Source of the DNA: Blastomussa wellsi
Lineage: Eukaryota; Cnidaria; Anthozoa; Scleractinia; Plerogyridae
Direction: 5' to 3'
DNA: 64,000 nucleotides
Assembly: GCA_947652115.1 (NCBI GenBank)
Contig: OX393564.1
Span: 14,422,416 to 14,486,415, forward strand
Below are positions 13,403 through 22,907 of the stretch, in pieces (position 1 is the stretch's first letter; each line of letters opens with the position of its first letter). The translations under genes were made by a program, and so were the position numbers. Below the pieces are notes generated by a model. The model saw only the letters and a program-made list of their open reading frames with translations, was not told the DNA's origin and searched no databases.

Positions 13403-14700
13403 AACCTGGAAGGTTTGCTAGTCACGAAAGAAAAAGAACTTTATGTGCCTAGAATGCTCCCAAGCTCTAACGAATTCTCGCCCATACACTAGTAAACTCT
13501 CATTCATTCATGTACATGGATGAGTATCCAATGATGTACCCTAAGGCGTACTCTCCGTATCCTATCTCGCGAGTTCTGTGTAAAGAAGGAATGTAAATAA
13601 TTTCCTGTGAATGATTTTACTCAATCAGGTAAAAATATTACAATCTAAAAGCTATTTTTATATCTAAAGGCCCTTTTCTGAAATTCATATCGTCGATTAG
13701 TTCAAAGAGTCATTGCCAAAATTGTTTAGGTTTAGGCAATCGGGGCTGGTAGTTGTCTGGCAGTCATTTCTGTTTGTTAGTAAAGAAATCAACCTATTTT
13801 TTGTATAGGTTAGAAAAGATTATTTTATAAATTATTGTTCATGTTTGTGGCAAAGAAAAACAATTATATTGATTAATTAATACTACATAACTGCAGTCAA
13901 TCAAAAATTCAAGATATAGTTGTACCATTGTACAGGTTTACATGCTGGCAGACATGCAAATAGGCCATTTCCTAGATGCTGTTTTCCTCTGTTTCAGTCT
14001 GGAAATGTGAAAGGTTGAAACAGAGGTAGAAGGCAACTGCGAAATGGCTTATTGATTTCTGTACTATCGAAAGGTTACAAGTTTTGCTTATAAAGTGTAG
14101 GAATGGTTTTTTGTGTTCAGTTATGTTGTTGCAATATAAAAGAGCTGTGTGTTAGAAATGTTTCTCATTCCTGTAGCCTGGGAAATCAGTAAACAACAAA
14201 TGTCAACGAATTTAACCCAGATTTTCACATAACCTGCTCTACAAGTTGTTTGAGTTCCCTCTCCAGATTCTGTGATATTCAAGTCTTGTTTGGTTTACAT
14301 GGTTTAGAATGAATATATCCCGGGATACTTAATTTTGCTCAAAACTGTAAGTTCTAGAGAAAGATTCGATACAGCTATATTTCTGAAGTTATTTACACAG
14401 TTTAGCCAAGTAGTAATGTTTTAAAATCATTATCGTGTAAAATATATGATAGTTTAGAATTGTAATAAATTTAAGCTGACGGTTTTGTATCATACAGAAT
14501 TACAAAATAGATTAATTTATGATTGTTTAATGCTGTTAGTCAAAATAGATATTTAGGTAAGCTAAAAATGTTTTGTTACCACAATTATCCATAGTTTTTG
14601 CAGTTACGTTCTATAAATTACGATTCTCGTTTAATTTTAAATAGAAAAACATACATGCCTAACGCGTTTGCTGTATTTATGACAATGGTCATTTAATAAA
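13403..14700 (+). other. 3' UTR of the Rap1GAP-like gene
   Basis: This AT-rich stretch follows the stop codon and has no coding exon. The first clear AATAAA signal before the sequence changes character is at 14695-14700, so the UTR is about 1.3 kb if that signal is used. A short MITE lies inside it (13959-14055). The 3' end is inferred from the signal only. Confidence 0.55.
13959..14055. repeat. Short MITE, GGCCATTTCC-type ends
   Basis: AAATAGGCCATTTCC at the left and GCGAAATGGCTTATTG at the right are inverted, with an inner inverted pair CTCTGTTTCAGTC / GGTTGAAACAGAGG. It is about 97 bp long and lies in the 3' UTR of the Rap1GAP-like gene. The ends resemble the MITEs at 7010 and 37795. Confidence 0.65.
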
Positions 14701-14743
14701 GTGAACAAGCATAAATTGTTGAAAGCTGTGTGTTTTTTTACAA

Positions 14744-15100
14744 ATGAGAGAGACATTCTATGGTGTAGTGAAAAAAGAACTCCTGAAGCAAATGGCTGCT
14801 GAGGTTTGCAAAATTACCCCAAACCAGAAATCTCGAAAGAAAACACTGTATAAACTCCACCTCCATCTCCAACCCAAATGTAAAGCACTGAGCTTTTGGT
14901 TAAGTTTTGAACTGCTCAATGGTTGTCGGACACGATCTACATTTAATCTCTACAGCACATTCATTTATGTTCATTCAGCTGGGATAACTTATCAGTTAGA
15001 AGCAGGGCGAAGCAAAAGTCAAATTCAATGTACAAATGCGTTAATAAGCTCTCCTCAGTTTGTCTTTGTAACATGTTGATTGTTCACTCCGAGAACTTTG
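14744..15100. other. Intergenic stretch, nothing recognised
   Basis: It lies between the Rap1GAP-like poly(A) signal and the LINE remnant. One open frame (14744-15079, +) has no family signature and unremarkable composition; it is not called a gene. Confidence 0.5.
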
Positions 15101-15104
15101 TCCT

Positions 15105-15265
15105 TTGAACTTCGCGGTGGAATACAAAAATTGTATTTACCGGAACGGAGCTTCTCTATGGAACGATCTTCCAGGAACTTCGCGCAACAAAGTCTCTAGA
15201 CATCTCCAAGAGAAACATTAATAAATGGTTCTCTGCTTCGGACTCCCACACGGCAAATGTGTAAA
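15105..15265 (+). mobile_element. CR1-like LINE 3'-end remnant
   Basis: The frame from about 15112 to 15219 reads YRNGASLWNDLPGTSRN, which is the C-terminal 'GA.LWN.LP' block found after the RT in CR1/L2-type LINEs. It is followed by sequence encoding SDSHTAN in another frame. The LINE at 59.3 kb ends with a matching GAQLWNSLP and SHSHTAN, so the two are relatives. Only the 3' end survives. Confidence 0.55.
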
Positions 15266-15490
15266 TCAGTAAATAGAAAATTTTACATGATGTATTTGCC
15301 CTACTGATGTTGAGTACGGAATTCCAACTTATACTTTTTGGGCAGTTTCTTTTCACCATTCGGCACAAAGTTTTGCGGGAGTAATTTTTGTTTTGGCCAG
15401 GAATCTGAATTTTGCGATTTGGATTGATTGCATGTTGACTAATATTGTACTGTTTTTTACTGAAATTACATTTTGATACTTTTTACTTGA

Positions 15491-16145
15491 TGCTGCAGAA
15501 TTCTCCACTGCGTTAAGGAAAATCTCTGCGTTGCGCTGGTTCGACAATCAAGAGGACTGTATCTTTCTTTTCTGCGTTTATTTACGATCCAAACAATCTC
15601 CGTACATTCTACATTCAATCGATCTATCTACTATCCGTCTCGATCTCGATCTATCTATCCGTCTGTCTGCTAATTACAAGTTGTTTGATTCTATTTATTT
15701 GCTATTACAACATCCCATCCAGGGGGGAGTAGAAATACTCTCTGTCGCTTCATGCTTCGGAAACCGGGGATAAGCTCCGGCCTGATGGGCCACTAGGCCC
15801 GACAGCAGACTTACCTTACCTACCTTTACAACGGAAATACACGCCTAAACTACGTAAATTTACGATTCACAATACTTATTTGTATTCCCCTAGCTATTTT
15901 CCTGTTGCATGACTTGACTTACGTTTTTACACCCAGACTAATCCAATTAACCCTCTGTAATTGAACCCACTCCCACTATTTGCGGAACAATGTCACACAT
16001 TCCTCTACGTCACAGGATGTTCCAACCCAAACGTACGCCCAAATTTCCTCTAGATAATTCTTTACTTCACTGTTACAAGCTTAAACTAACATTCTTCTAA
16101 TTATTTCAAGATTTCTTTGATTATGTAATAACACCTTTTACAACA
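15491..16145 (-). repeat. BEL/Pao element 1, 3' LTR with SINE insertion
   Basis: 655 bp, i.e. the 534-bp LTR plus 121 bp. The extra 121 bp (15712-15832) are a SINE fragment and its target duplication. The rest matches the 5' LTR with about one difference (AAATCTCTG versus AAAACTCTG). Confidence 0.93.
15712..15832 (+). mobile_element. 5'-truncated SINE inserted in the 3' LTR
   Basis: The 121-bp block is absent from the other LTR and is flanked by TTACAAC (15705-15711 and 15826-15832). It contains GGAAACCGGGGATAAGCTCC and GCCACTAGGCCC, then a TTACCTTACCTACC tail, as in a common animal SINE 3' domain. Because it interrupts a near-identical LTR, it arrived after the BEL element. Confidence 0.85.
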
Positions 16146-16165
16146 CACTCCCCCCCTTGACTCGC

Positions 16166-17692
16166 CTACGAGTCAAGCATTAGTTGCGATTTACATCTAG
16201 AATTAAGTGCAGCATTTCTTCGAGGGACATTTCTTGTGGGATTTCCAATACCCTTATTTCGCGCGCTAGTTTCCCGATGTCCCTCCCCCTCGCTCCGAAT
16301 CTCTAAAGGGTAAAGTTTTTGTACTGGTCTTGAAAGGTGGACGGGTTTCCCCTTGGTAATTACTCTGACTTCGGCTCCTCTAACTACCCCATCCTTTCCT
16401 GTCACTAGACTTTTCACCACTCCCATTTTCCAATCCCCACGCTTCTTGTCTTCCTCATATACTACAACTACATCTACTTCTACCGTTCTTTCCTGCCTTC
16501 CTGATTTACATCGATGAAATTCTCTAAGATTTGCCAAGTACTCCTTTCGCCACCTATTCCAAAAGTGCTGCAACCTGGTGCTGAGATATTTAAATCTGGA
16601 GGAACAGTTCTCCTCACTCATCACGTCGTCTGGCTCCACGATCTCGTCTGGCAATGTTTTTAGCCTTCTTCCATAGATCAAGTGTGATGGCGTTAGAACT
16701 TCTTCTTCAGCTTCATTGTATTCGTATGTAAGCGGCCTTGAGTTTAGCGTAGATTCTACTTCTGTGAGTAGAGTTGACAATTCGTCGAAAGAAAGTCTAG
16801 CGTTACCTAGTACCTTTTGTAAACAATCTTTAACACTCGCAACCATTCTTTCAAAAAATCCGCCCCACCAGGGTGCCCTTTCCAGGTTAAACTTCCACTC
16901 TACTCTCTCATACTCTAAATCTGCCTTTATCTCCGGGTGGTCGAATAACTTATTCAGTGCTTTCTCTGTAGCCTGAAATGTCTTCGCATTGTCAGACACG
17001 ATCAGCGCTGGCCTCCCGTATCTAGCAATGAATCTTCTTAAACAACGCCTGAATGCCCCAGCGGACAAGTCTTCCACTAATTCCAAGTGTACTGCCCTGG
17101 TCACGCAACATAAAAACAAGGCGACGTAAGCCTTGTCCATTTGTCCCAATCTACCCTTCACGTAAAAGGGCCCAGCAAAATCTACCCCCACTCTTGAAAA
17201 TGGTGGTGCTTCTCTGACCCTAAAGTCCGGAAGCGCAGCTGTTGGCGGGATATTGTATGGTTTCCCAACTAGCTTTTTGCAAACAACGCACTCTCCCAGT
17301 ACTTTCTTAACTACCTGTCTGCCCTTTGGCACCCAATACTTTGATCTCAACTTGGCTAACGTGGCTCTAACTCCACTGTGCTGTACTCTCTTATGACACT
17401 CTTCTATGACTAGCCTTGTCAACCTGTGCTGTCTGGGTAGTATTACTGGTCTTCTGGCATCAAATTCTAGATCTGAATTAACTAGCCTTCCTACGCATCT
17501 CAAGATCCCTCCGTCTTCCTTCACACCAAGCTCACTTACAAGTTGCTTAAAGTTGTCTTGTTTCTTCAGATCGCCTTGCGCCGACCTAATCCATTCCACT
17601 TCAGCGTTTTTCAATTCGGCTACTTTTAACTTACCCGTGCGCCTTGCCCTCTGCTCTGACCTTGCCCTTAAGTTGTCAACAAAACGCATCAC
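16166..17692 (-). pseudogene. BEL/Pao element 1 integrase with DUF5641-like tail
   Basis: Inserts the cDNA into chromosomes. The N-terminal HHCC zinc domain is visible (VIEECHKRVQHSG... CVVCKK). The DDE core has VGVDFAGPF, LIVSDNAKTF and WWGGFFERMV. The C-terminal part contains FWNRWRKEYL and VYEEDKKRGDWKMG, the DUF5641 block of BEL/Pao elements. The stop lies 21 nt before the 3' LTR and overlaps nothing else. This part looks intact over 508 codons. Confidence 0.92.
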
Positions 17693-18297
17693 CCATGTAA
17701 CGTGCTGTAATCGTTCGCGTCAACCACAGTAGCGATGCCAGTTGTTTGTTTCGTTTCAGTCAGCATTACCATTGACGACTTCTTTTCTTCTTCACTACTC
17801 TCAGGCGTTCTCAACATCTCCGCCATTTTCGGCCAATCTTGCGGTTGTCCTGACAACCAACGTGGTCCATGCCACCAAAGCTCATTTCCTTTTAGCTGAG
17901 ATGCGATCACTCCTCTGGAACCAATGTCTGCCGGGTTGTCTTCTGTTGGACAATACCACCAGTCTTCTTTGCTGCTCAACTTCAGGATTTCATTTACCCC
18001 GTGCCGCACGAATTGTTTCCACTCTCCCTTGTTCTGTATCCAGCTGAGCGCTGTTTTGCTGTCGAGCCAATACCTCACGCCATCCACTTCCAGCTGTGTC
18101 AGTAACGCATTCTTTATCGTGTTCATAAGTTGCGCAAGTATTCTTGCCGACATTAACTCTAATCGCGGAATCGAAAGCTCTTTTAAGGGGGCAACCCTTG
18201 TTTTGCTTGCTACTAATCTGACATGGGTTTTCCCGTCCTCAGTGCGATACCAAGGTAACACTCTGTCACGCGCTCTCCCCCCATTTCGTAAAGGCAC
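17689..18297 (-). pseudogene. BEL/Pao element 1 Peptidase_A17 / RNase H segment
   Basis: Continuation of Pol. It has VAPLKELSIPRLELMSA, the RNase H DSKTALSWI and NPADIGSRG, all hallmarks of Pao-type RNase H. It stops just before the integrase frame (4-nt overlap at 17689-17692), another likely break. Confidence 0.88.
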
Positions 18298-19556
18298 CTA
18301 CTGATTTGAATTTCTCCCGTTTGTGACAAATCTTGAACCCATATGTCCCATTTCCGCTTAATTTCTCCTGTCAATACCTCATCCCAGTCAATTTTGCTGT
18401 TGCAAATTTCCTGAAAAAGTATTTTCATGCTAACCGTAACTGGACTTATTATCCCCAATGGGTCAAATAGACTGGCCAGTAAGCTTAACACATTCCGTTT
18501 TGTGGCTTCCAAACCCCTTGCCTTGTCGGCGACATGTACAAGGTTAAAATGGATTGTATCGCTCTCATAATTCCAAGCTAGACCCAACACCTTTTCCCCC
18601 TTTGTTCCACCTTGGGGCTCTAATTTTGACTTTGCGTAGGACTCCTCGTCCTCCAATCTGCCTACTTCCCGTTGTGTTGTGCTGGCCTCACCCGCGCCAA
18701 TTTTTTCCCTTAGCCCGGGGTCATTGGTTTTCCACTTCCTCAGCTTAAATCCCCCCTTGGCCATTCTCTCCTTCGCATTCTCATACAGGGTAAAAGTCTT
18801 CTCGGTTGTACGATCTCCCGCCACTAAATCATCGACATAAAACCCTTCTACCATTCTTTTGACAAATTCAGGATCTTCTGCGGCAAAGGTAGCTAAATGG
18901 TGTCTTATTGTCCCGTTTAACAGAAAGGGTGACGCATTCAACCCGAAGACGACGCGGCAAAACCTGTACACGGAAATGCTCAAGTTGTTGTCACGTACGT
19001 CCTCCACCCACAAAAATCTCAAAAAATCACGATCCTTCTCGTCGACCCCAATATTCAAAAAGGCTTTCTCTATGTCCCCCACTAGTGCGACCCTACTTTC
19101 CCTGAATCTCACAAGTATATCGAATAACAAGGGATTCAATGATGGCCCCGTATGCAGGCAATCATTCAGAGACGTCCCACTCTTACTTTCCTTTGACGAG
19201 GCGTCGTAGACAATGCGCAGCTTTGTGGTCGTTGCATCTCTGCGAATGACCGCCTGATGAGGTAAATAGTGGACCTTGTCTGACTCTTCTAACTCTGCCA
19301 CTTTCTCGATGACACCTGAACTCAGTTGCTCTCGAATGATGGAGTCGTACTCGTCCAACACTTCTGGTTCCTTTCGCAGCCTTCTCAACTGACCTTTCAT
19401 GCGTGACAAACTATTTCCATAATTGCTTGGTAAACTGTCGTGACCTTGTTTCCAAGGCAACTTAACTGAATACCTCCCGTTTCTAAATTCTATGTCATCC
19501 TCGAACGTTTCGTGCACCTCGTCGTTCACCTTTATTCCTAAACTATCTAAATCCAC
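18213..19556 (-). pseudogene. BEL/Pao element 1 reverse transcriptase
   Basis: Makes cDNA from the element RNA. The RT core carries KLRIVYDASS, the motif A-like VGDIEKAFLNI and the catalytic FYVDDLVAGD (motif C, YVDD), then the Pao-specific LLASLFDPLGIISP (Peptidase_A17/RT connection). All key residues are intact. The frame begins at a non-ATG codon and runs into a frameshift at about 18213-18297, so it depends on the polyprotein context. Confidence 0.9.
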
Positions 19557-20341
19557 AGTTTGCTAACTTCGTTCTCTAGGCAGCCTCTGTCTATCGCTAT
19601 GCTATCCTGTGCTATAAAATTGACTGACAATTCCTGTTTCCTATCTGTCTCTTTCCTTTTGAGGGGGCCCGACAACACCCACCCAAGCTCAGTCTCGATC
19701 GCTACGGGTTCTTCGGCCTCCCCCCGTCTCGTCGTTCCCTTTTGAAATTCCCACAAGTAATCCGCTCCAATCAAAAGATCTATCTCTAGTTGTTCCTTAG
19801 TTTTACAAACATCCGAGAACCAAAGATCGCGCAAATGAGGGAAATCGTTTTTGACAACCTCTACGTGCTCGTTACTTATGCGAGAAATTTCCGGCACGAC
19901 ATAAGCTTCAAGCTGGAGAGCCTTGTCTCCTTGTAAAGGCATTACACCAAAACGAACGACCTCCCGCAATCCCGATTCTTTGACTCTCTGTCCGAACGTA
20001 CAAATACTGAACCATTCCTTTCTTACAACCCCTAAACCATACGAATTTGCAGCCTTCGCGGTAATAAAAGATCTATGACTACCCGAGTCGAATAAAACTC
20101 TTATCCTCCCCTGTTTTTCTCCCTTAATCAGTGCTTGAGCTGTCTGGAGGGCAATTCTACAATCAGTCCCCACAAGCATACTGTTTGGCGCGCTCACAGC
20201 ACTTCCTGTAGACTGACCACCCTCTCCCCTTGAGGTTTGAGGTGGTTTTGTCTCACACAGGGATACGTGATGATTTCCCTTACAATTCTTGGGGGTGGTC
20301 TCCAAGACAAAACGCACATCGACCATCTGACTTCCTTTCAT
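19547..20341 (-). pseudogene. BEL/Pao element 1 zinc knuckle and DUF1758 aspartic protease segment
   Basis: Retroviral-type aspartic protease part of Pol. It opens with a partial knuckle (CKGNHHVSLC). The catalytic block is VLFDSGSHRSFI (Asp in DSGS), followed by LLIGADYLWEF and GWVLSGP, all typical of DUF1758. The frame overlaps the Gag frame by about 60 nt and stops at KLWI, where the next frame takes over with LDSLGI. This looks like single-base frameshifts splitting what is one polyprotein in relatives. Confidence 0.85.
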
Positions 20342-21335
20342 TGTTCGTGAAAAATGAGTTCGTCGGCGGTGGAACTTTTCTCCTGATTTCCTCTGGTGGA
20401 ATGTTTACTTGTGGTGTGAGGCTGTAGTCCTCCCTCAGTTCCACTTCTTTCAATAGCGCGCCCAGCAAATCTCCCAGAGACCATTCAAGGTACTCTGCTC
20501 CTCTGGTGATGGTTAGTCTAAGTGCGTCTGGAAGCTTTCCAAGTATGGACGGTACAACGATGCCCGAATACGTTCTTTCATCAACTCCGATAGCAACCAG
20601 GCCTCTGTAATGCGACTCCACTTTGTCGTACAATGTTCGTAATCTCCGCGGGTCTCTGTCTCCGTACACTGGCTGCACGTTCAACAATTCACTAATGTGA
20701 GCTCTTTCTATTGCGATCTTTTTACCGAACCTTCTTTGTAACAGTTCGATGGCGGCGTTGTAATTTGCCTCGGTCAGGGCAAAACCGGCGATGCAAGCCT
20801 TGGCAGGTCCCTCGATTAATCCTCGAAGATAAGAGAACTTATCTACGTCCGACAACGAGTCATTGCAGTGAATAGCACTTCGGTACGAGTCCCAGAACTC
20901 TTGCCACTCATGAATTTTCCCACTGAACTTCTTGACTTCTAGTTTCGGCAGTCGTGCCTTTGCCTTTTCAGTGTTCGGTGGTGGTGAAACTAGCACGGCT
21001 TGGTTTGTTGGCGGTGCACTGGCTAAGTTTTCTTTTAACCTTTCTTCAATCGCGAGGACTACTCCCCGTATGTCGGCCTTTATTTTCTCTGATTCTTCAA
21101 TCTCGGCGGCAATCTTTTCTTCTCCGTCTTCTTCCGCACTGACCAGGTATAGAATGGTATCATCAAGGCGCCTCAGCGTTTCCATCTTTTCCGTCAGGGC
21201 AATTTTCGTCTGCATGAGACTGTCCTTCCCTGTTCCATCGTAGTCTTTGAGAAGGTCATTCGCGTTGCTCAGCAGTTTCGTTACATGGCCGCGATGTCCT
21301 CCTCTAACCTTCTTCTTCTTCACTAACTCAGACAT
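20280..21335 (-). CDS. BEL/Pao element 1 Gag (DUF1759-like), truncated
   Basis: Structural Gag protein that assembles the retrotransposon particle. The start at 21335 (MSELVKKKK) is the first ATG inside the element; an alternative in-frame start lies in the LTR at 21425. An N-terminal Lys/Glu-rich coiled-coil region is followed by the DUF1759 signature (LPKLEVKKFSGKIHEWQEFW, then LLQRRFGK and LNVQPV). The frame ends in the first zinc knuckle (CAFCLGDHPQEL), whereas relatives run on through more Cys/His knuckles into the protease. The knuckle region seems to have suffered a small deletion or frame change at about 20280-20340. Confidence 0.85.
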   Translation of the reverse strand: MSELVKKKKVRGGHRGHVTKLLSNANDLLKDYDGTGKDSLMQTKIALTEKMETLRRLDDTILYLVSAEEDGEEKIAAEIEESEKIKADIRGVVLAIEERLKENLASAPPTNQAVLVSPPPNTEKAKARLPKLEVKKFSGKIHEWQEFWDSYRSAIHCNDSLSDVDKFSYLRGLIEGPAKACIAGFALTEANYNAAIELLQRRFGKKIAIERAHISELLNVQPVYGDRDPRRLRTLYDKVESHYRGLVAIGVDERTYSGIVVPSILGKLPDALRLTITRGAEYLEWSLGDLLGALLKEVELREDYSLTPQVNIPPEEIRRKVPPPTNSFFTNNERKSDGRCAFCLGDHPQEL

Positions 21336-21350
21336 TTTCTTTCCTTCAAT

Positions 21351-21366
21351 CCGGCTCGAAGGACCA
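21351..21366 (-). other. Primer-binding site, tRNA-Tyr type
   Basis: On the minus strand, two bases after the 5' LTR, TGGTCCTTCGAGCCGG is complementary to the 3' end of eukaryotic tRNA-Tyr (…CCGGCTCGAAGGA plus CCA). The tRNA identity rests on the known conserved tRNA-Tyr acceptor end. Confidence 0.75.
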
Positions 21367-21368
21367 GA

Positions 21369-21902
21369 TGCTGCAGAATTCTCCACTGCGTTAAGGAAAA
21401 ACTCTGCGTTGCGCTGGTTCGACAATCAAGAGGACTGTATCTTTCTTTTCTGCGTTTATTTACGATCCAAACAATCTCCGTACATTCTACATTCAATCGA
21501 TCTATCTACTATCCGTCTCGATCTCGATCTATCTATCCGTCTGTCTGCTAATTACAAGTTGTTTGATTCTATTTATTTGCTATTACAACGGAAATACACG
21601 CCTAAACTACGTAAATTTACGATTCACAATACTTATTTGTATTCCCCTAGCTATTTTCCTGTTGCATGACTTGACTTACGTTTTTACACCCAGACTAATC
21701 CAATTAACCCTCTGTAATTGAACCCACTCCCACTATTTGCGGAACAATGTCACACATTCCTCTACGTCACAGGATGTTCCAACCCAAACGTACGCCCAAA
21801 TTTCCTCTAGATAATTCTTTACTTCACTGTTACAAGCTTAAACTAACATTCTTCTAATTATTTCAAGATTTCTTTGATTATGTAATAACACCTTTTACAA
21901 CA
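21369..21902 (-). repeat. BEL/Pao element 1, 5' LTR
   Basis: 534 bp, essentially identical to the other LTR. It contains repeats of ATCGATCTATCTA/CGATCTCGATC type. An ATG at 21423-21425, near the LTR's inner end, is in frame with gag through the PBS. Confidence 0.93.
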
Positions 21903-21907
21903 CTTGA

Positions 21908-22286
21908 TTGAAGTTATAGTTTTTTTCGGGTGTACGGATCGCGAAAAGCGCTCATATGCATATCGCAAAAAATATAGTTCACACAAACTCTTGTGCCACA
22001 AGATATGTAGTTTAGTACATGGAAAGGATAGGGAGAGCGCATAAAATGTACCCCCTTTGGACAAGCACGTGTTCAAAGGGATTAATTGCGCAACACACTC
22101 CCTTTAGTATCAGGTGATAGAAGTTTCATCTTTCAGTTAGAGTCAGTTTTCACTTCGAGCGTATCAGACAATAGTTTCTATCACACAGTTTTGTTTTCGT
22201 TTTTGAGTTAAAATTTATAGTTACAACTGATCGGTCGTCCAAGTAGATGCCCAAGCTGCAAAGAGCTTAAATCAGCACATCATTTT
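21908..22286 (+). mobile_element. Left part of the DIRS-like element (5' region)
   Basis: It lies between the two BEL/Pao elements. The last ~70 nt before the BEL insertion at 22287 encode a zinc-knuckle start (CPSCKELKSAHH) in a frame that resumes right after the insertion at 29846. The element's true 5' end is not recognisable; it may start anywhere in 21908-22200. Confidence 0.55.
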
Positions 22287-22826
22287 TGTTACGGATCTCA
22301 TTGTAACTTGTTATTGCGTGACCTACGTCATTGTCACATCGAATCAATACCTCTTTGTTTTCCTGTTGTATCCCTGCGAGTTTTTCGGTGTTATTTTTCA
22401 TTCGGTGTAAGATCCGCGTGTTAGTTACATGTCAAGTTCAATGAAAGATAGATTTGAAGGATCGTTACGATTACTAGAGGTATAAAAGCCGGGAAAGAGG
22501 TATGTAATCTCGTTTATTCTTTTATTTGGATCTATTGCCGAACGTAGCGTTTTCAAATGCTATATTTGTTACGCTTATATTCGTTTATATTGTTAAACGT
22601 GCTGCAATGCGTGCCACACGTGCTTCATTTAAGATCGTTTCTTTTAGCTTAGATTTAGTAGTAATTTAGTTTTATCGGTCATTGTATTTTCAGTTTTTAC
22701 GGAATTTCAAGTAATAAATAATCCGAGAAGCAAGACGCTTGAAGTTTCTGTTTATAAAACGTTTCTCCGTTGCGGCGTTGGTTTGTGTTAAATGAATGGA
22801 ATGATGCCGGCGTCCGCCCCCTTATA
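22287..22826 (+). repeat. BEL/Pao element 2, 5' LTR
   Basis: 540 bp with a TATA box (TATAAAAG, 22481-22488) that should set the transcription start about 25-30 nt downstream, and an AATAAA at 22713-22718. It differs from the other LTR at CTTGTT/CGTGTT and CGGAATT/CGGGATT. Confidence 0.93.
22481..22488 (+). promoter_or_regulatory. TATA box of BEL/Pao element 2 LTR
   Basis: TATAAAAG lies about 195 bp into the LTR, in GAGGTATAAAAGCCGGG. The same motif is present in the 3' LTR, at about 29500. Confidence 0.7.
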
Positions 22827-22907
22827 GTAAAAACTCTTTCGAAAGAAACTGATCGATCCATTGGATAAAGAATCTTGTTCTAACACTCGAAGTTCTCGGC
22901 GGATAAG

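Larger units (their letters stand above)
15491..21902 (-). mobile_element. BEL/Pao LTR retrotransposon (complete, recent)
   Basis: A 6.4-kb element on the minus strand flanked by the 5-bp duplication CTTGA (15486-15490 and 21903-21907). LTRs lie at 21369-21902 (5') and 15491-16145 (3'), starting TGTTGT and ending GCAGCA. A polypurine tract (GGGGGGGAGTG on the minus strand) sits at 16146-16156 and a PBS at 21351-21366. Inside, in transcription order, are Gag (DUF1759-like), a zinc-knuckle/DUF1758 protease, RT, Peptidase_A17/RNase H and an integrase with a DUF5641-like tail, which is the order of the BEL/Pao superfamily. Apart from a SINE insertion the LTRs differ at only about one position, so insertion was recent. 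Pol is nevertheless broken into four frames. Confidence 0.95.

Noticed and set aside
14744..15079. 111-codon frame on the + strand as a gene
   Set aside because: No motif, no splice support, composition like the surrounding AT-rich DNA.
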